From: Marine Group III euryarchaeote CG-Epi1
GTDB taxonomy: Archaea; Thermoplasmatota; Poseidoniia; MGIII; CG-Epi1
Assembly (NCBI GenBank): GCA_001875345.1
Contig: MIZA01000004.1
Location: forward strand, 1 to 37,293
Reading direction: 5' to 3'
Length of the DNA: 37,293 bases
The notes beneath the pieces were generated by a model. That model had not been told where the DNA came from, did not search any database, and worked only from the letters and a program-made list of their open reading frames with translations. Below, in pieces: positions 5,754 through 15,932 of this stretch. The first letter of the stretch is position 1, and every line of letters begins with the position of its first letter. A program made the translations under genes and the position numbers.

Positions 5754-8033
5754 CTATATAGGAGCCAAATCCAATTCACCACTCCAAAGGTCAAGCCCTC
5801 TCAACCTACATGGGAATTTTTGACCTAAAGATAAGATAATATCATCAGATTCTACCTTATTTTCATTGATTAAGTATAATCCAAATTCATCGGTAGACAA
5901 TTGTCTTCCATCACCTAATTGACTAACATGTAGTTTTCCACGAATGGCCCCGTCATCTAATAAATCAAGGAAAATCCAGGGATTTCGAAGTCCAACGACT
6001 CTAGCAGGCCATTGTTTTAGTTCTAGTTTTTCTTGTGAATTTTCAACAGATCCGATAGTTCCACCTCTCAATAAATGTAGATGGAAAGCATTTGCAACTA
6101 ATTCCCATTCGATAGACTTGGCTTCTTGACTATTGGCAGTACATTGCTCCGAAATTTTAGCCATTTCCTCTTCAGAATGAACCCATTCTTCTTCATTTAG
6201 GAAAGATTTGAGTTGACGATGAACAACGAGATCAGCGTATCTTCGAATAGGGCTTGTAAAATGAACATAAGCGTTCAGATTTAATCCAAAATGTCCTAGA
6301 TTCTCTGGCGAATATATGGCGCGTTGCAAAAGATAGAATAGCCCATGATCAACGACTCTTCGTGTCGCACTCTTTAGATCATTAGCTTTCTGTTGTGCTT
6401 CTTTTAGAGAAATAAGAATATCTTTTCGAGCATCTGGGTCCAACACATTTTTGAGATATTGTGCAACGTCATCTTGATCATCAGAATTTTCTAGGCCACT
6501 AATTTCAATATTTCCGCTATTTGCCCAATCGCCCAACATACTTGCTAATTCCGCTTCTTCAGATTGCCCAAATTTCTTTACACTAGGCATCGGCAATTCA
6601 ATATTAATTTCCATATTTTTGAATTTAGCATTTAATTCTTCAACTTCTGGAGCGTCTGGCGGTGCATGACTTCTCCAGGGCAGAGGTGCATTTTTTTCAC
6701 CAAGCAAAATCCCAATTGAATTATTAGTAGCAACCATGAATGTTTCAATCATTTCAGTTGCTTTGTTTGGCCATTTGACATTAACACTTATTTCATCTTC
6801 GTGGACTCTGGGTCTCAATTCAGCAGAATTTAAGTTCAGTCTTATTTCGTTTCGACGTAACCCTTCAGATACTTCTATCATATTTTGAAATTGAGAATTA
6901 TCTAAAGCATCTTCATATGACAGGTTTTCTCGAACTTCAATAACACTTTCAAAAGCAGCGACCTTTCCAATTGTCCAGTCATTTTCTATTTCCATTGAAA
7001 CAGTCATTGCTAATCTGGGGACTTTTGCTCTCAATGAACACAAATTATCAGATAATCTAGAGGGAAGCATTGGTAGAACGGTATGCGGCAAATAAACAGA
7101 GGTTGCTCTTGCTCTCGCTTCATCATCTAAGAGTGTCTCAGGTTCAATGTAATGTGCTACATCTGCGATAGCGACCCATAAGGTTCGTTTCCCGTTTTCT
7201 TCAATTAAACAGACCGCATCATCAAAATCCTTAGCAGTCTTAGGGTCTATGGTTACAAATGGCAAATGCCTCAAGTCGGTTCTACCTTCTTTCAGAGCAT
7301 GTTCTGCATCAACATCAGGTATTCTTTCAGCAATATCAGACAAGCGAGAGTCATAATTTCTACTAAAAGGGTTTGAATTGTTTGTTCGCAAATGATTTAG
7401 TCTTAAATCCAATAGTTTGGTTGCATCTATTCTCTTTGATTTTATAAGCAATAGAGCTATTGAGGGTAAAGGGTCGCGGAATCTTAGTCCGGAGCAAAGA
7501 TTTGCAAAATTCTTTACATCTTTAACTAAATCATACGTTTTCCAATTCACAATATATTCACTTTTAGATAGGGAAAAATTTTTAGGTAATTTTTCATTGG
7601 CGATAATTGCAAACCAAACATCTTCGATTAATTTGTATTTTTTATTTTCTTTACTAGGCAATTGTCCTGTAAGAGAGATCTCTTCAGTTGGTGAATAAGT
7701 ATTGAAAAAATAGCGCCAATCTCGAATATTGGATTCTATTTCACTGATTTCTTTTGGCTTTCTTAAAATGTATTCGTTATTTTGTTTGTGCAAAAACCAC
7801 TGCCTTTTCTTTTTTGAATGGGCTAAAATCTCATCAATTTTACTTTTTAATTGCTTAGATTCCTTATTGTCTAATTTTAGTTTTTCTTTTTCAACAAAGA
7901 ATGAATAAATTTTGCTAGAATTCCAGACCATATCCCATTTATCTTCATCTTTACCAAATTTGGAAGAAATTCTCCTCCATAATTTTTCGTCAGGAGACAA
8001 GAGCGTTTTCTTTGATTTATGTTTTTGACTCAT
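5754..8033 (-). CDS. RNB-domain 3'-5' exoribonuclease (RNase II/R family)
   Basis: The 759-residue protein has the RNB catalytic domain at about residues 250-660. TIDPKTAKDFDDA (262-273) supplies the four metal-binding Asp residues (263, 269, 271, 272); PSRLSDNLCSLRAKVPR and YVHFTSPIRRYADLVVHRQ are the later RNB signatures. The N-terminal 250 residues are charged and helical, and the last 80 or so look like an S1-type beta barrel (QWPARVVGLRN, FPCRLRGLDLW). Family members degrade single-stranded RNA processively from the 3' end. RNB enzymes are mainly bacterial and eukaryotic and patchy in archaea, so ancient transfer is plausible. It is placed immediately after the LysE-type gene with no gap. 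The family is secure; the exact subfamily is not. Confidence 0.9.
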   Translation of the reverse strand: MSQKHKSKKTLLSPDEKLWRRISSKFGKDEDKWDMVWNSSKIYSFFVEKEKLKLDNKESKQLKSKIDEILAHSKKKRQWFLHKQNNEYILRKPKEISEIESNIRDWRYFFNTYSPTEEISLTGQLPSKENKKYKLIEDVWFAIIANEKLPKNFSLSKSEYIVNWKTYDLVKDVKNFANLCSGLRFRDPLPSIALLLIKSKRIDATKLLDLRLNHLRTNNSNPFSRNYDSRLSDIAERIPDVDAEHALKEGRTDLRHLPFVTIDPKTAKDFDDAVCLIEENGKRTLWVAIADVAHYIEPETLLDDEARARATSVYLPHTVLPMLPSRLSDNLCSLRAKVPRLAMTVSMEIENDWTIGKVAAFESVIEVRENLSYEDALDNSQFQNMIEVSEGLRRNEIRLNLNSAELRPRVHEDEISVNVKWPNKATEMIETFMVATNNSIGILLGEKNAPLPWRSHAPPDAPEVEELNAKFKNMEINIELPMPSVKKFGQSEEAELASMLGDWANSGNIEISGLENSDDQDDVAQYLKNVLDPDARKDILISLKEAQQKANDLKSATRRVVDHGLFYLLQRAIYSPENLGHFGLNLNAYVHFTSPIRRYADLVVHRQLKSFLNEEEWVHSEEEMAKISEQCTANSQEAKSIEWELVANAFHLHLLRGGTIGSVENSQEKLELKQWPARVVGLRNPWIFLDLLDDGAIRGKLHVSQLGDGRQLSTDEFGLYLINENKVESDDIILSLGQKFPCRLRGLDLWSGELDLAPI

Positions 8034-8609
8034 TTATCTAGGAATTGCGATCCATATTGCTACGCAGAAAAGTGAAAAACCAAAAGCCCTATTAATTAAA
8101 ATTCCCGATTTCGTATCGTTAAATTGTATTTTCAATGCAGTACCAAATAAGGCCCATGCAATCCAGCCTGTAAGCTTGATTAGCACATTGAGTAAAGCAA
8201 TAATCATTTTACCTATAAAATCAGCCCCAAATGCAGTTCCAAATACCGTCATTAAAATTAGTAAATGGATGAAGGCCTTACCATTTACAACTTGGAGAAT
8301 TATACCTGTATTTGTTCCAAGCCTTTCATTAGAAAAGTCAGGGTCTTCCGAACTTAAAGAAAAAGTTATTTTGTATGATAGATAAATCATGTATAAAACG
8401 CCAGCATACGTTAGCACAGTAAGTAGCATTGAATTTTTTTCAATAAATAGAGCACCAAGGCCAACGGCAATTCCAAGTAAAAACCATCCAATAACCATTC
8501 CTAAAATCAGAGGTAAAGTTTTGTTAAATCCGAATTTTGAGGAGTGTACTGCTGATAAGAGATTATTTGGCCCGGGCAAGAAAGAGACAGGCAAAGTAAA
8601 GATGAGCAT
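8034..8609 (-). CDS. LysE/RhtB-family amino acid exporter
   Basis: This is a 191-residue integral membrane protein with about six hydrophobic helices. The N-terminal LPVSFLPGPNNLLSAVHSSKFGF carries the PGPN signature of LysE/RhtB transporters, and LPLILGMVIGW follows as expected. These proteins export amino acids or related metabolites by proton exchange. It is slightly shorter than the typical 200-210 residues because only 11 residues precede PGP; no earlier ATG, GTG or TTG exists in frame before a TAA, so the ATG at 8609 is used. Its stop directly abuts the ATG of the RNB gene, so both are probably on one transcript. The substrate cannot be predicted. Confidence 0.8.
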   Translation of the reverse strand: MLIFTLPVSFLPGPNNLLSAVHSSKFGFNKTLPLILGMVIGWFLLGIAVGLGALFIEKNSMLLTVLTYAGVLYMIYLSYKITFSLSSEDPDFSNERLGTNTGIILQVVNGKAFIHLLILMTVFGTAFGADFIGKMIIALLNVLIKLTGWIAWALFGTALKIQFNDTKSGILINRAFGFSLFCVAIWIAIPR

Positions 8610-8702
8610 GGCAATTAAACTTGAGAAATCTATGATATGAAAAACCCCTTACTCCTTAGGCGATACATAGTACTAAAGGAAAGGCGGTCTATATTTTGTC
8701 TT

Positions 8703-9284
8703 TTATTTTTGAACAACGACTTCTTTTTTTGTTATTTGGATATATCCTATCGATTTCCAAATTAAGAAAATGATAACAATCGGAATGATCGCTACCAAGA
8801 AAAGTGAAATTAGAATACACAATATCGAAGCAACAGCTTCTAACAGAGAAATTATAGGATTTGCTAACCCTCCAGTAGTTCCAGTAGAAATTGCTCTGGT
8901 AGCAACTGTTCCAAGTTGAATAACTCCGGAGACACTACCTCCCGCAATTACTGAGAGAGTCCATTGTGCAGATGGATCTAGTTCGCCTTCCAAGCTTGCA
9001 GAAGTTACAAAAATTCCTCCGAGAATTGCAGCAGGCGTAGCTACAGTATCAAGTAAATTATCAATCCATGGAATAAAATATCCTCCAATCTCTAGCAAAG
9101 TAGCAACGGCGAAAATAGCGATTGCCCAGGTATCATCAACCCAGACAAAAGAGCCTTCTAGTTTATACAAGTCCAATCTACTTCCTACTCCCATCATCAA
9201 AGGAGGTATGAACACACGAAATCCACACGCTGCAGCCAATCCAAGGCCTAAACTCAAAGATAGAAGGATTTGTACAACGTCCAT
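8703..9284 (-). CDS. DUF4126 membrane protein
   Basis: The 193-residue product begins with a hydrophobic helix leading into LAAACGFRVFIPPLMMG, the conserved opening of DUF4126 proteins, followed by FIPWIDNLLDTVATPAAILGG and GGSVSGVIQLGTVATRAISTG. Four to five membrane segments are predicted by eye, with a basic C-terminal tail (KKEVVVQK). The family is widespread in bacteria and has no established function. It is divergent from top6A across 77 nt and 93 nt upstream of the LysE-type gene. The family assignment is good; no role is proposed. Confidence 0.8.
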   Translation of the reverse strand: MDVVQILLSLSLGLGLAAACGFRVFIPPLMMGVGSRLDLYKLEGSFVWVDDTWAIAIFAVATLLEIGGYFIPWIDNLLDTVATPAAILGGIFVTSASLEGELDPSAQWTLSVIAGGSVSGVIQLGTVATRAISTGTTGGLANPIISLLEAVASILCILISLFLVAIIPIVIIFLIWKSIGYIQITKKEVVVQK

Positions 9285-9361
9285 ATTAAGCCATAATTAA
9301 GGAGATAATAAGATATGCTTTTTGACCCATTCAATCTATAACCCCTTTTCAATAGACAAGT
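9285..9361. promoter_or_regulatory. Divergent intergenic promoter region (DUF4126 / top6A)
   Basis: Seventy-seven bases lie between divergent starts at 9284 and 9362. The sequence is AT-rich on the DUF4126 side (ttaaggagataataagatat) and holds aatctataacc about 25-30 nt before the top6A ATG, a weak TATA-like element. No clear Shine-Dalgarno site precedes top6A, which is consistent with a short or leaderless transcript. Confidence 0.3.
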
Positions 9362-10444
9362 ATGGCTTCAGCAGTAACTGAGTTAGAAGAAATAGCTGCG
9401 CAAATATATGAGCAATTAAGTACAGGTAAAATTCCTGAGATGGCAGTTCCTACGCGCAGTAAGAATAACATAATATTCGATGAGAAAGCGAAAGTTTGGA
9501 AATATGGGAATTCAGAGACAACTAGAACAGCTAAGAAACTAGATGGAGCTTACATGCTTCTTAGAACCACTTACCTTTTAGATTTTATTAGAGAGATGTC
9601 AACACAAAGCAAATCGTCTACCTTAAGAGAATTATATTACATATCAGAAGCCTGGGATTTAGGTAAATTCCATGCACAAGACGAATCTAATAAGTTGATT
9701 GAAGATTTAGAAATAGTTACGCACTTTCAAAGGGAAGATTTCAAAATCAGACCAGAAGAAGACGGAGCTAAAGTTCTAGGAGATGTAACACTTACAGAGA
9801 TAAATAGGAAAGGGCAACCAATGAAAATTAATTGCCGAAATGATGTAGGAGATACAGGATATAATATACCCTATAATGTTGAAGAAAATAAAATAACATT
9901 TGATGATTTTGGTAAGTCTACATGTATCATTGCAATTGAGACTGGAGGTATGTTTGATAGGTTAGTTGAAAATGGCTTTGATGAAACCCACGAGGCCATT
10001 TTAGTTCACATCAAAGGGCAACCAGCTAGATCAACGAGAAGATTTTTACAAAGAATGCATCAAGCTTCAGGTTTACCTCTTTTATTGTTTACAGATGCAG
10101 ATCCTTGGTCCTACAGGATTTACAGTTCAGTAGCGTATGGAGCTATCAAAACAGCACATATTTCTCATATTTTGGCTACACCTAGTGCAAGGTATTTGGG
10201 AGTTACACCTTCTGACATTATCAATTATGAACTTCCTGCAGATGAATTATCAGATAGAGATAAAAGCGCATTAAAGTCAATTTTAACAGATCCAAGATTC
10301 AAAAGTAAATATTGGCGTAACGAAATAGAATTACAATTAGAAATTAATAAAAAATCAGAACAGCAAGCTTTAGCTAAGTACGGACTTGATTTCGTTACGA
10401 ATACTTATCTTCCTGAAAAATTAAAAGAAATGAATATTGGTTAA
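9362..10444 (+). CDS. top6A: DNA topoisomerase VI subunit A (Spo11-like)
   Basis: The 360-residue protein is full length for Top6A. The winged-helix (5Y-CAP) domain carries TLRELYYISEAWD, where Tyr93 (second Tyr) should attack DNA and Arg89 is the conserved partner. The Toprim domain supplies Glu193 in IAIETGGMFDRL and Asp245/Asp247 in FTDADPWSYRIY, which bind Mg. The protein cleaves both DNA strands and, with the ATPase subunit Top6B, decatenates and relaxes DNA. Most archaea keep top6B next to top6A, but here the neighbours are a divergent DUF4126 gene and a convergent HAD gene, so subunit B must lie elsewhere or be absent. Thermoplasmatales, relatives of the likely host, are known to lack topoisomerase VI. 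Confidence 0.95.
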   Translation: MASAVTELEEIAAQIYEQLSTGKIPEMAVPTRSKNNIIFDEKAKVWKYGNSETTRTAKKLDGAYMLLRTTYLLDFIREMSTQSKSSTLRELYYISEAWDLGKFHAQDESNKLIEDLEIVTHFQREDFKIRPEEDGAKVLGDVTLTEINRKGQPMKINCRNDVGDTGYNIPYNVEENKITFDDFGKSTCIIAIETGGMFDRLVENGFDETHEAILVHIKGQPARSTRRFLQRMHQASGLPLLLFTDADPWSYRIYSSVAYGAIKTAHISHILATPSARYLGVTPSDIINYELPADELSDRDKSALKSILTDPRFKSKYWRNEIELQLEINKKSEQQALAKYGLDFVTNTYLPEKLKEMNIG

Positions 10445-10465
10445 ACAGTAGTATTAATCAAAAAG

Positions 10466-11071
10466 TCAAACTTTCAAATGTTGCCTTAGTTCTTCAACTG
10501 AATTTACAACAGGCGCCCATTTGCTGAGGAGTTTACTTGGATGATGTCCCCAACTTACACCTACTCCTCTGACTCCGGCAGCATCTGCCATTTCGAGGTC
10601 GTATGTAGTATCTCCAACCATTATTAGATCTTTAGTGCCTGTTGATTCCATTATTGAAAATAAGAGGTCTGGATTTGGTTTAGGATTAGGAACAGAGTTT
10701 CCTCCTAAAATTACTTCAAACCGGCCTTCAAATCCAAAGTGCTTGATTACTCGGTCGGCACCACGCTGGCTTTTTCCAGTTGCAACTGCAGCACGAAATT
10801 TGTTTGCTAAAAGTTCAGTTATTCCATCGAATAGTTTTTCATGTCTAGTTGCTTCCATGTAAGTTTGAGAATAAACTTTAGCTAAAGCTCGAGGATCATA
10901 TTCAGGTCCTAGTTTCTGCATTATATCAATCAAAGGTAGGCCAGTAAGTTTGAGTATTTTTTCTTTAGGTGGGCATTTTGCATTAACACTTTTCCATGCA
11001 GCTTTATGAGATTCCAAAATGGATCGACTGGAATCTATCAGCGTTCCGTCCAAATCAAAGACTACGAGCAT
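10466..11071 (-). CDS. HAD-superfamily phosphatase, phosphoglycolate phosphatase-like
   Basis: This 201-residue enzyme shows all four HAD motifs: FDLDGTLID (nucleophile Asp6 and acid Asp8), VATGKSQRG (motif II Thr), PNPKPNPD (motif III Lys) and GDTTYDLEMADAAG (motif IV Asp pair). The cap region between motifs I and II has the helical C1 form of the Gph/PGMB group. It removes phosphate from a small metabolite; phosphoglycolate is the default guess, but these enzymes are promiscuous. It is the last gene of a minus-strand run with plsC (11-nt gap) and the pterin dehydratase gene. The convergent top6A ends 21 nt away. The family is certain; the substrate is unknown. Confidence 0.88.
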   Translation of the reverse strand: MLVVFDLDGTLIDSSRSILESHKAAWKSVNAKCPPKEKILKLTGLPLIDIMQKLGPEYDPRALAKVYSQTYMEATRHEKLFDGITELLANKFRAAVATGKSQRGADRVIKHFGFEGRFEVILGGNSVPNPKPNPDLLFSIMESTGTKDLIMVGDTTYDLEMADAAGVRGVGVSWGHHPSKLLSKWAPVVNSVEELRQHLKV

Positions 11072-11082
11072 ATTTGTCCAAA

Positions 11083-11820
11083 TTAAGCCATAGCTTTGGC
11101 CATAACACCCCTAACCTGCTCAACATGTTCATCAATAGACTCTCTTTTCCAAGAATCAGTTTTTATTGGATCTAAAATATCAACTTGGCACTCTCCAGGG
11201 TAAAAATTCATGGATTTAGCAGGCCATCGTTTGTGTGCATCATGTAAAATTACTGGAACAATTGGTAAATTAGTAGCTAGAGCTAAATGTGCAAATCCTT
11301 TTTTGAAAGGTAATAGTTTACCATCCTCACTTCTCGTACCTTCTGGCCAAATCCAAATACTAAGATTATTATTTTTAACTTGTTCAGATAAATTATTCAT
11401 TGATTTTATTGCTTTTTTTCTATTACTTCTATCGATCAATAAATGACCAGAAAGCCAATACACTTGCCCAAAAAAGGGAATCTTAACGATTTCTTTTTTT
11501 CCAACTCCACACCCTCCGTAAGGGCAAAGAGCCATAGCTACAAAAATATCTAAAGCAGATGCATGATTCATAACGTAAATTGCAGGCTTTGTATCATGAA
11601 TTTTGCTATAATTTGAATATTTTATTTTTGTGCCTGTAATTCTAGTTACCACAGGTCCGATTATCTTTCCTGTTAAATTACCTAATTTAATCCTAAGATT
11701 TCGAAAAGGTAAACATATAATCATTAAACCAATTGAAATCAAAGACCAAAATGAAAGCCAAACAAAGCCAATAATGAAACGTATACTCAGAGAAACTATA
11801 TTGACTTTTTTAGCACCCAT
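11083..11820 (-). CDS. plsC: 1-acyl-sn-glycerol-3-phosphate acyltransferase-like protein (PlsC family)
   Basis: The 245-residue protein has one N-terminal membrane segment (about 12-38) and the PlsC acyltransferase domain: NHASALD with His86 and Asp91 (HX4D catalytic dyad), FGQVYWLSGHLLIDR, and PEGTRS at 159-164 (phosphate-binding block), then FKKGFAHLALATNLPIVPV. Bacterial PlsC acylates lysophosphatidic acid at the inner membrane face. Typical archaeal lipids are isoprenoid ethers and do not need it, so this gene bears on whether the host makes fatty-acid-based glycerolipids. It sits 6 nt after the PCD gene and 11 nt before the HAD gene on one strand. The family is secure; the true acceptor and acyl donor are unknown. 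Confidence 0.9.
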   Translation of the reverse strand: MGAKKVNIVSLSIRFIIGFVWLSFWSLISIGLMIICLPFRNLRIKLGNLTGKIIGPVVTRITGTKIKYSNYSKIHDTKPAIYVMNHASALDIFVAMALCPYGGCGVGKKEIVKIPFFGQVYWLSGHLLIDRSNRKKAIKSMNNLSEQVKNNNLSIWIWPEGTRSEDGKLLPFKKGFAHLALATNLPIVPVILHDAHKRWPAKSMNFYPGECQVDILDPIKTDSWKRESIDEHVEQVRGVMAKAMA

Positions 11821-11826
11821 GAAGCA

Positions 11827-12126
11827 CTAGTCATATGTTTCTAAGATACTTTCAAATTCTTGTGCAATACGAATATCATTATCGGTAATTCCACCTTTAT
11901 CATGAGTTGTAGTAGCAACTATTACACGATTATATTCACAAACGGTCATATCGGGGTGGTGGTTTATTTTTTCAGCAACTTCAGCTAACTTGTTTATGAA
12001 ACCTATAGCTTCTTTGAAATCTTTGAACGTAGTTTCTCGCACTAACATTTTTTCTTCGGGGTCATAATCCCAAGGCCCAATCATTCTAGTTCGACTTGCA
12101 ATTTCATCCTCTTTAAGTAAGCCCAT
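11827..12126 (-). CDS. Pterin-4a-carbinolamine dehydratase (PCD/DCoH family)
   Basis: This compact 99-residue protein matches PCD throughout. It has WDYDPEEKMLVRETTFKDFKEAIGFINKLAEVAEK, then INHHPDMTVCEYNRV with the paired catalytic histidines, and ATTTHDKGGITDNDIRIAQ with the third His and the conserved Asp. PCD dehydrates 4a-hydroxytetrahydropterin; in microbes without aromatic amino acid hydroxylases related proteins may help in molybdopterin or other pterin chemistry. It is the first gene of the PCD-plsC-HAD run. No hydroxylase is in the window. The family call is very firm; the pathway is open. Confidence 0.9.
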   Translation of the reverse strand: MGLLKEDEIASRTRMIGPWDYDPEEKMLVRETTFKDFKEAIGFINKLAEVAEKINHHPDMTVCEYNRVIVATTTHDKGGITDNDIRIAQEFESILETYD

Positions 12127-12208
12127 TACTCATAGGACGAAATGAACACTATTTATCTCTAACTCAACAACACATTTTAATTACCCTTCAAAGTGCGATG
12201 ATTTAGAA

Positions 12209-13902
<1,694 letters not shown>

Positions 13903-13956
13903 GACTTATTAGCCAAGTTAGGAAACCTTAAGTACTCTCACGAGTGATTCACAAGT

Positions 13957-15456
13957 ATGCAGATGTTAAGAAAGAGCCTCGTTGCAATGGCTTTTTTCAG
14001 CTTTTTACTGTTGGCACAACCAAGTCAGGCAGAAACATCTGAAGACTTTAATGACTTAGATTTATTTTTCTACGGAGATTTGGATAATGGTAACGGAAAT
14101 ATATCAACAATGCAACCAACATCTGATGTAGATACTCAAAGCGATTGTCCTCAAGAAGCAAATAGACTTTCATGGCCTGGGCAAGACAGGCAATGGACCA
14201 GCGTAGGTAGCTGGGTAGTAGATTTAGAAACTCCAGGTTCCGTTGCTTCAGGTGAGCACATGTTTACAATTTGGGCAAATTCTACTCAAGGAACAGTTGA
14301 GGACGTTCAGTTTAGAATTTCAGTAACGATTGGGGGAGGAACAGCAGATGGACAAGCAACATCTCAATCAAAAACAATTACAGATTCTTCTGAGGAAGCA
14401 ACAAAATTTGAAATTTCCTTTGATTTGACAAATGAGTCTTTCAATCAAAATGACCAACTAGAAGTAGAAATTGAATATTCAGGAGGCGATCCCGGCCAAA
14501 ATCCTGTAACAGGTGGACAATCAACTGAACAAATTATAATACTGACTTCAAGTGTAGAACATCCTGCAGGTATTGCAGAAGTAAATTTCAATCATTTCCT
14601 TGCAGATTTCCCAATAATTAGCATAGAAGATTCAGCTGAGCGAGTAGCAGTGTCCGTAATGGTCTGGAGCGCATTTGGCACTTCTGATATTAATCCTAAT
14701 GAATGGACCTTAGGGGTAGTCGGAGTTTCCTCCGGAAATCAGGGTTACACAGCAGATTTTAATACGAAATCCATGCAAAATGGATCATACAAAGCATCTT
14801 TCTATTGGTACTATAATGAAGCTCAGGCAATAAGTGACACATATTCTTTCTATATTCAAGCAAAAGACATTCAAAGTAATCATTGGAAAGTCTTTTCAGA
14901 GCAAGAATTGTATCTTGTTATACACGGATATGAAATAGATAATGTAATCTCTCCAGGCAACATTCAAATTAATAATCAAACAGGAATTTCTAAAGTTAAA
15001 GCAGGCAATTCATTTACAATAGATATTACTGTTTCAGCTGAAGGAGATCCATTAGTTGCTTACAATCCAATTCCTGTTACAGTAATTTGGGTTTCAGGAG
15101 GTAATGAAATAGTATTGTACGAAACTGCAGTGTTTGCAACACCAGGGGCTTCAGCTTCCACATCCTTTAGATATACCTTTGACAGCAACGGAGAATATTT
15201 AATCAAAGTAATAGTTGATAGGAATAATGTTGTTGCAGAGTCTAATGAAAATAATAACGTAGCTGAATTTATTCTTGTTGTAGCAGAACCAGAGAAAGAA
15301 GATTTCGTACAGTCATTACTTGATGAAGTTACTGAAGGTGGAACAATCACATTATTGGTTTTAGTTTCCGTTACTTCAATTATTTTAGCTGGTTATTTTG
15401 CAACTAGAGGTAAAGAAGAAGTAGATTTTGATTGGGAGGAAGATGACGAATTCTAA
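13957..15456 (+). CDS. Exported CARDB-domain protein with C-terminal anchor
   Basis: The 499-residue protein has a signal peptide (about 1-25, ending SQAETS), a long beta-rich exterior region, and a CARDB-type domain at about 345-445 with the hallmark VVAESNENNNVAEF. A single transmembrane helix follows (about 464-482, LLVLVSVTSIILAGYF), then a short cytoplasmic acidic tail EEVDFDWEEDDEF. CARDB domains are Ig-like adhesion modules of cell-surface proteins. The tail resembles the segment right after the anchor in the subtilase-permease fusion at 24423-27929 (DDEFVWEDEG). It is 54 nt downstream of the DUF63 gene and overlaps the next ORF by 14 nt. A role on the cell surface is likely; the ligand is unknown. 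Confidence 0.82.
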   Translation: MQMLRKSLVAMAFFSFLLLAQPSQAETSEDFNDLDLFFYGDLDNGNGNISTMQPTSDVDTQSDCPQEANRLSWPGQDRQWTSVGSWVVDLETPGSVASGEHMFTIWANSTQGTVEDVQFRISVTIGGGTADGQATSQSKTITDSSEEATKFEISFDLTNESFNQNDQLEVEIEYSGGDPGQNPVTGGQSTEQIIILTSSVEHPAGIAEVNFNHFLADFPIISIEDSAERVAVSVMVWSAFGTSDINPNEWTLGVVGVSSGNQGYTADFNTKSMQNGSYKASFYWYYNEAQAISDTYSFYIQAKDIQSNHWKVFSEQELYLVIHGYEIDNVISPGNIQINNQTGISKVKAGNSFTIDITVSAEGDPLVAYNPIPVTVIWVSGGNEIVLYETAVFATPGASASTSFRYTFDSNGEYLIKVIVDRNNVVAESNENNNVAEFILVVAEPEKEDFVQSLLDEVTEGGTITLLVLVSVTSIILAGYFATRGKEEVDFDWEEDDEF

Positions 15457-15850
15457 GATGGATATCCGGGGATATGAGCCTGCAGATGGAACGTTTTACG
15501 AGTACAAAGATGAAGAAGAAACTCCAAGAGGCACACACCACACTAAAGAAGACGACGAAGACATCGACAATTCAACAGTTGGAAGGTACGCCTCAGGTGA
15601 AGATTTCAAACATTGGCCATTCAAAGTTGGAAATGCTATGACAAACAATGTGCCGGAAGATGTCCAACATAAAGTAAACGATGGCGGAAGTTCTGGCTAT
15701 TCTTCAATGAATCATTTTATGGAAGAAGATGGCGCTAAAGAACAGGCCTGGGTAGACCGTGAAAACGATAGCATTATTTCTCTTGCAATTAATAATTGGT
15801 TCGGTTTGAAGGGCTATATCTTATCTTTTTTCCCAAAGAAGGAATCCTAA
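15443..15850 (+). CDS. Hypothetical small acidic protein
   Basis: I do not recognise this 135-residue protein. It starts MTNSKMDIRGYEPADG, is rich in Asp, Glu and His (EEETPRGTHHTKEDDEDID), has a central KHWPFKVGNAMTNNVPED segment, and ends with a weakly hydrophobic stretch (IISLAINNWFGLKGYILSFF) and KKES. A GGGAGG at 15434-15439 stands close before the ATG at 15443; a second ATG at 15458, just after the upstream stop, is an alternative start. The gene overlaps the end of the CARDB gene by 14 nt, so the two may be expressed together. The C-terminal hydrophobic segment could be a membrane-associated helix. Confidence 0.6.
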   Translation: MTNSKMDIRGYEPADGTFYEYKDEEETPRGTHHTKEDDEDIDNSTVGRYASGEDFKHWPFKVGNAMTNNVPEDVQHKVNDGGSSGYSSMNHFMEEDGAKEQAWVDRENDSIISLAINNWFGLKGYILSFFPKKES

Positions 15851-15932
15851 CTTTTTTTAGCCATTCAAATTCATTAGGATCTTCCCATTTTGGTTCCAGA
15901 GAAGACAGAAAACTTTCCAATTCTTTAGCCAT
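15789..15932 (-). CDS. Possible 47-residue protein downstream of radA
   Basis: An ATG lies inside the end of radA (GATGGCTAA), giving an 8-nt overlap. The reading frame runs 47 codons: MAKELESFLSSLEPKWEDP, then NEFEWLKKVRIPSLGKK and a tail that enters the convergent gene at its 3' end. The first 28 residues look like a real acidic, amphipathic peptide, whereas the tail is the antisense of the neighbouring gene. The overlap with radA would fit translational coupling. It is too short to be sure; conservation in relatives would decide. Confidence 0.3.
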   Translation of the reverse strand: MAKELESFLSSLEPKWEDPNEFEWLKKVRIPSLGKKIRYSPSNRTNY

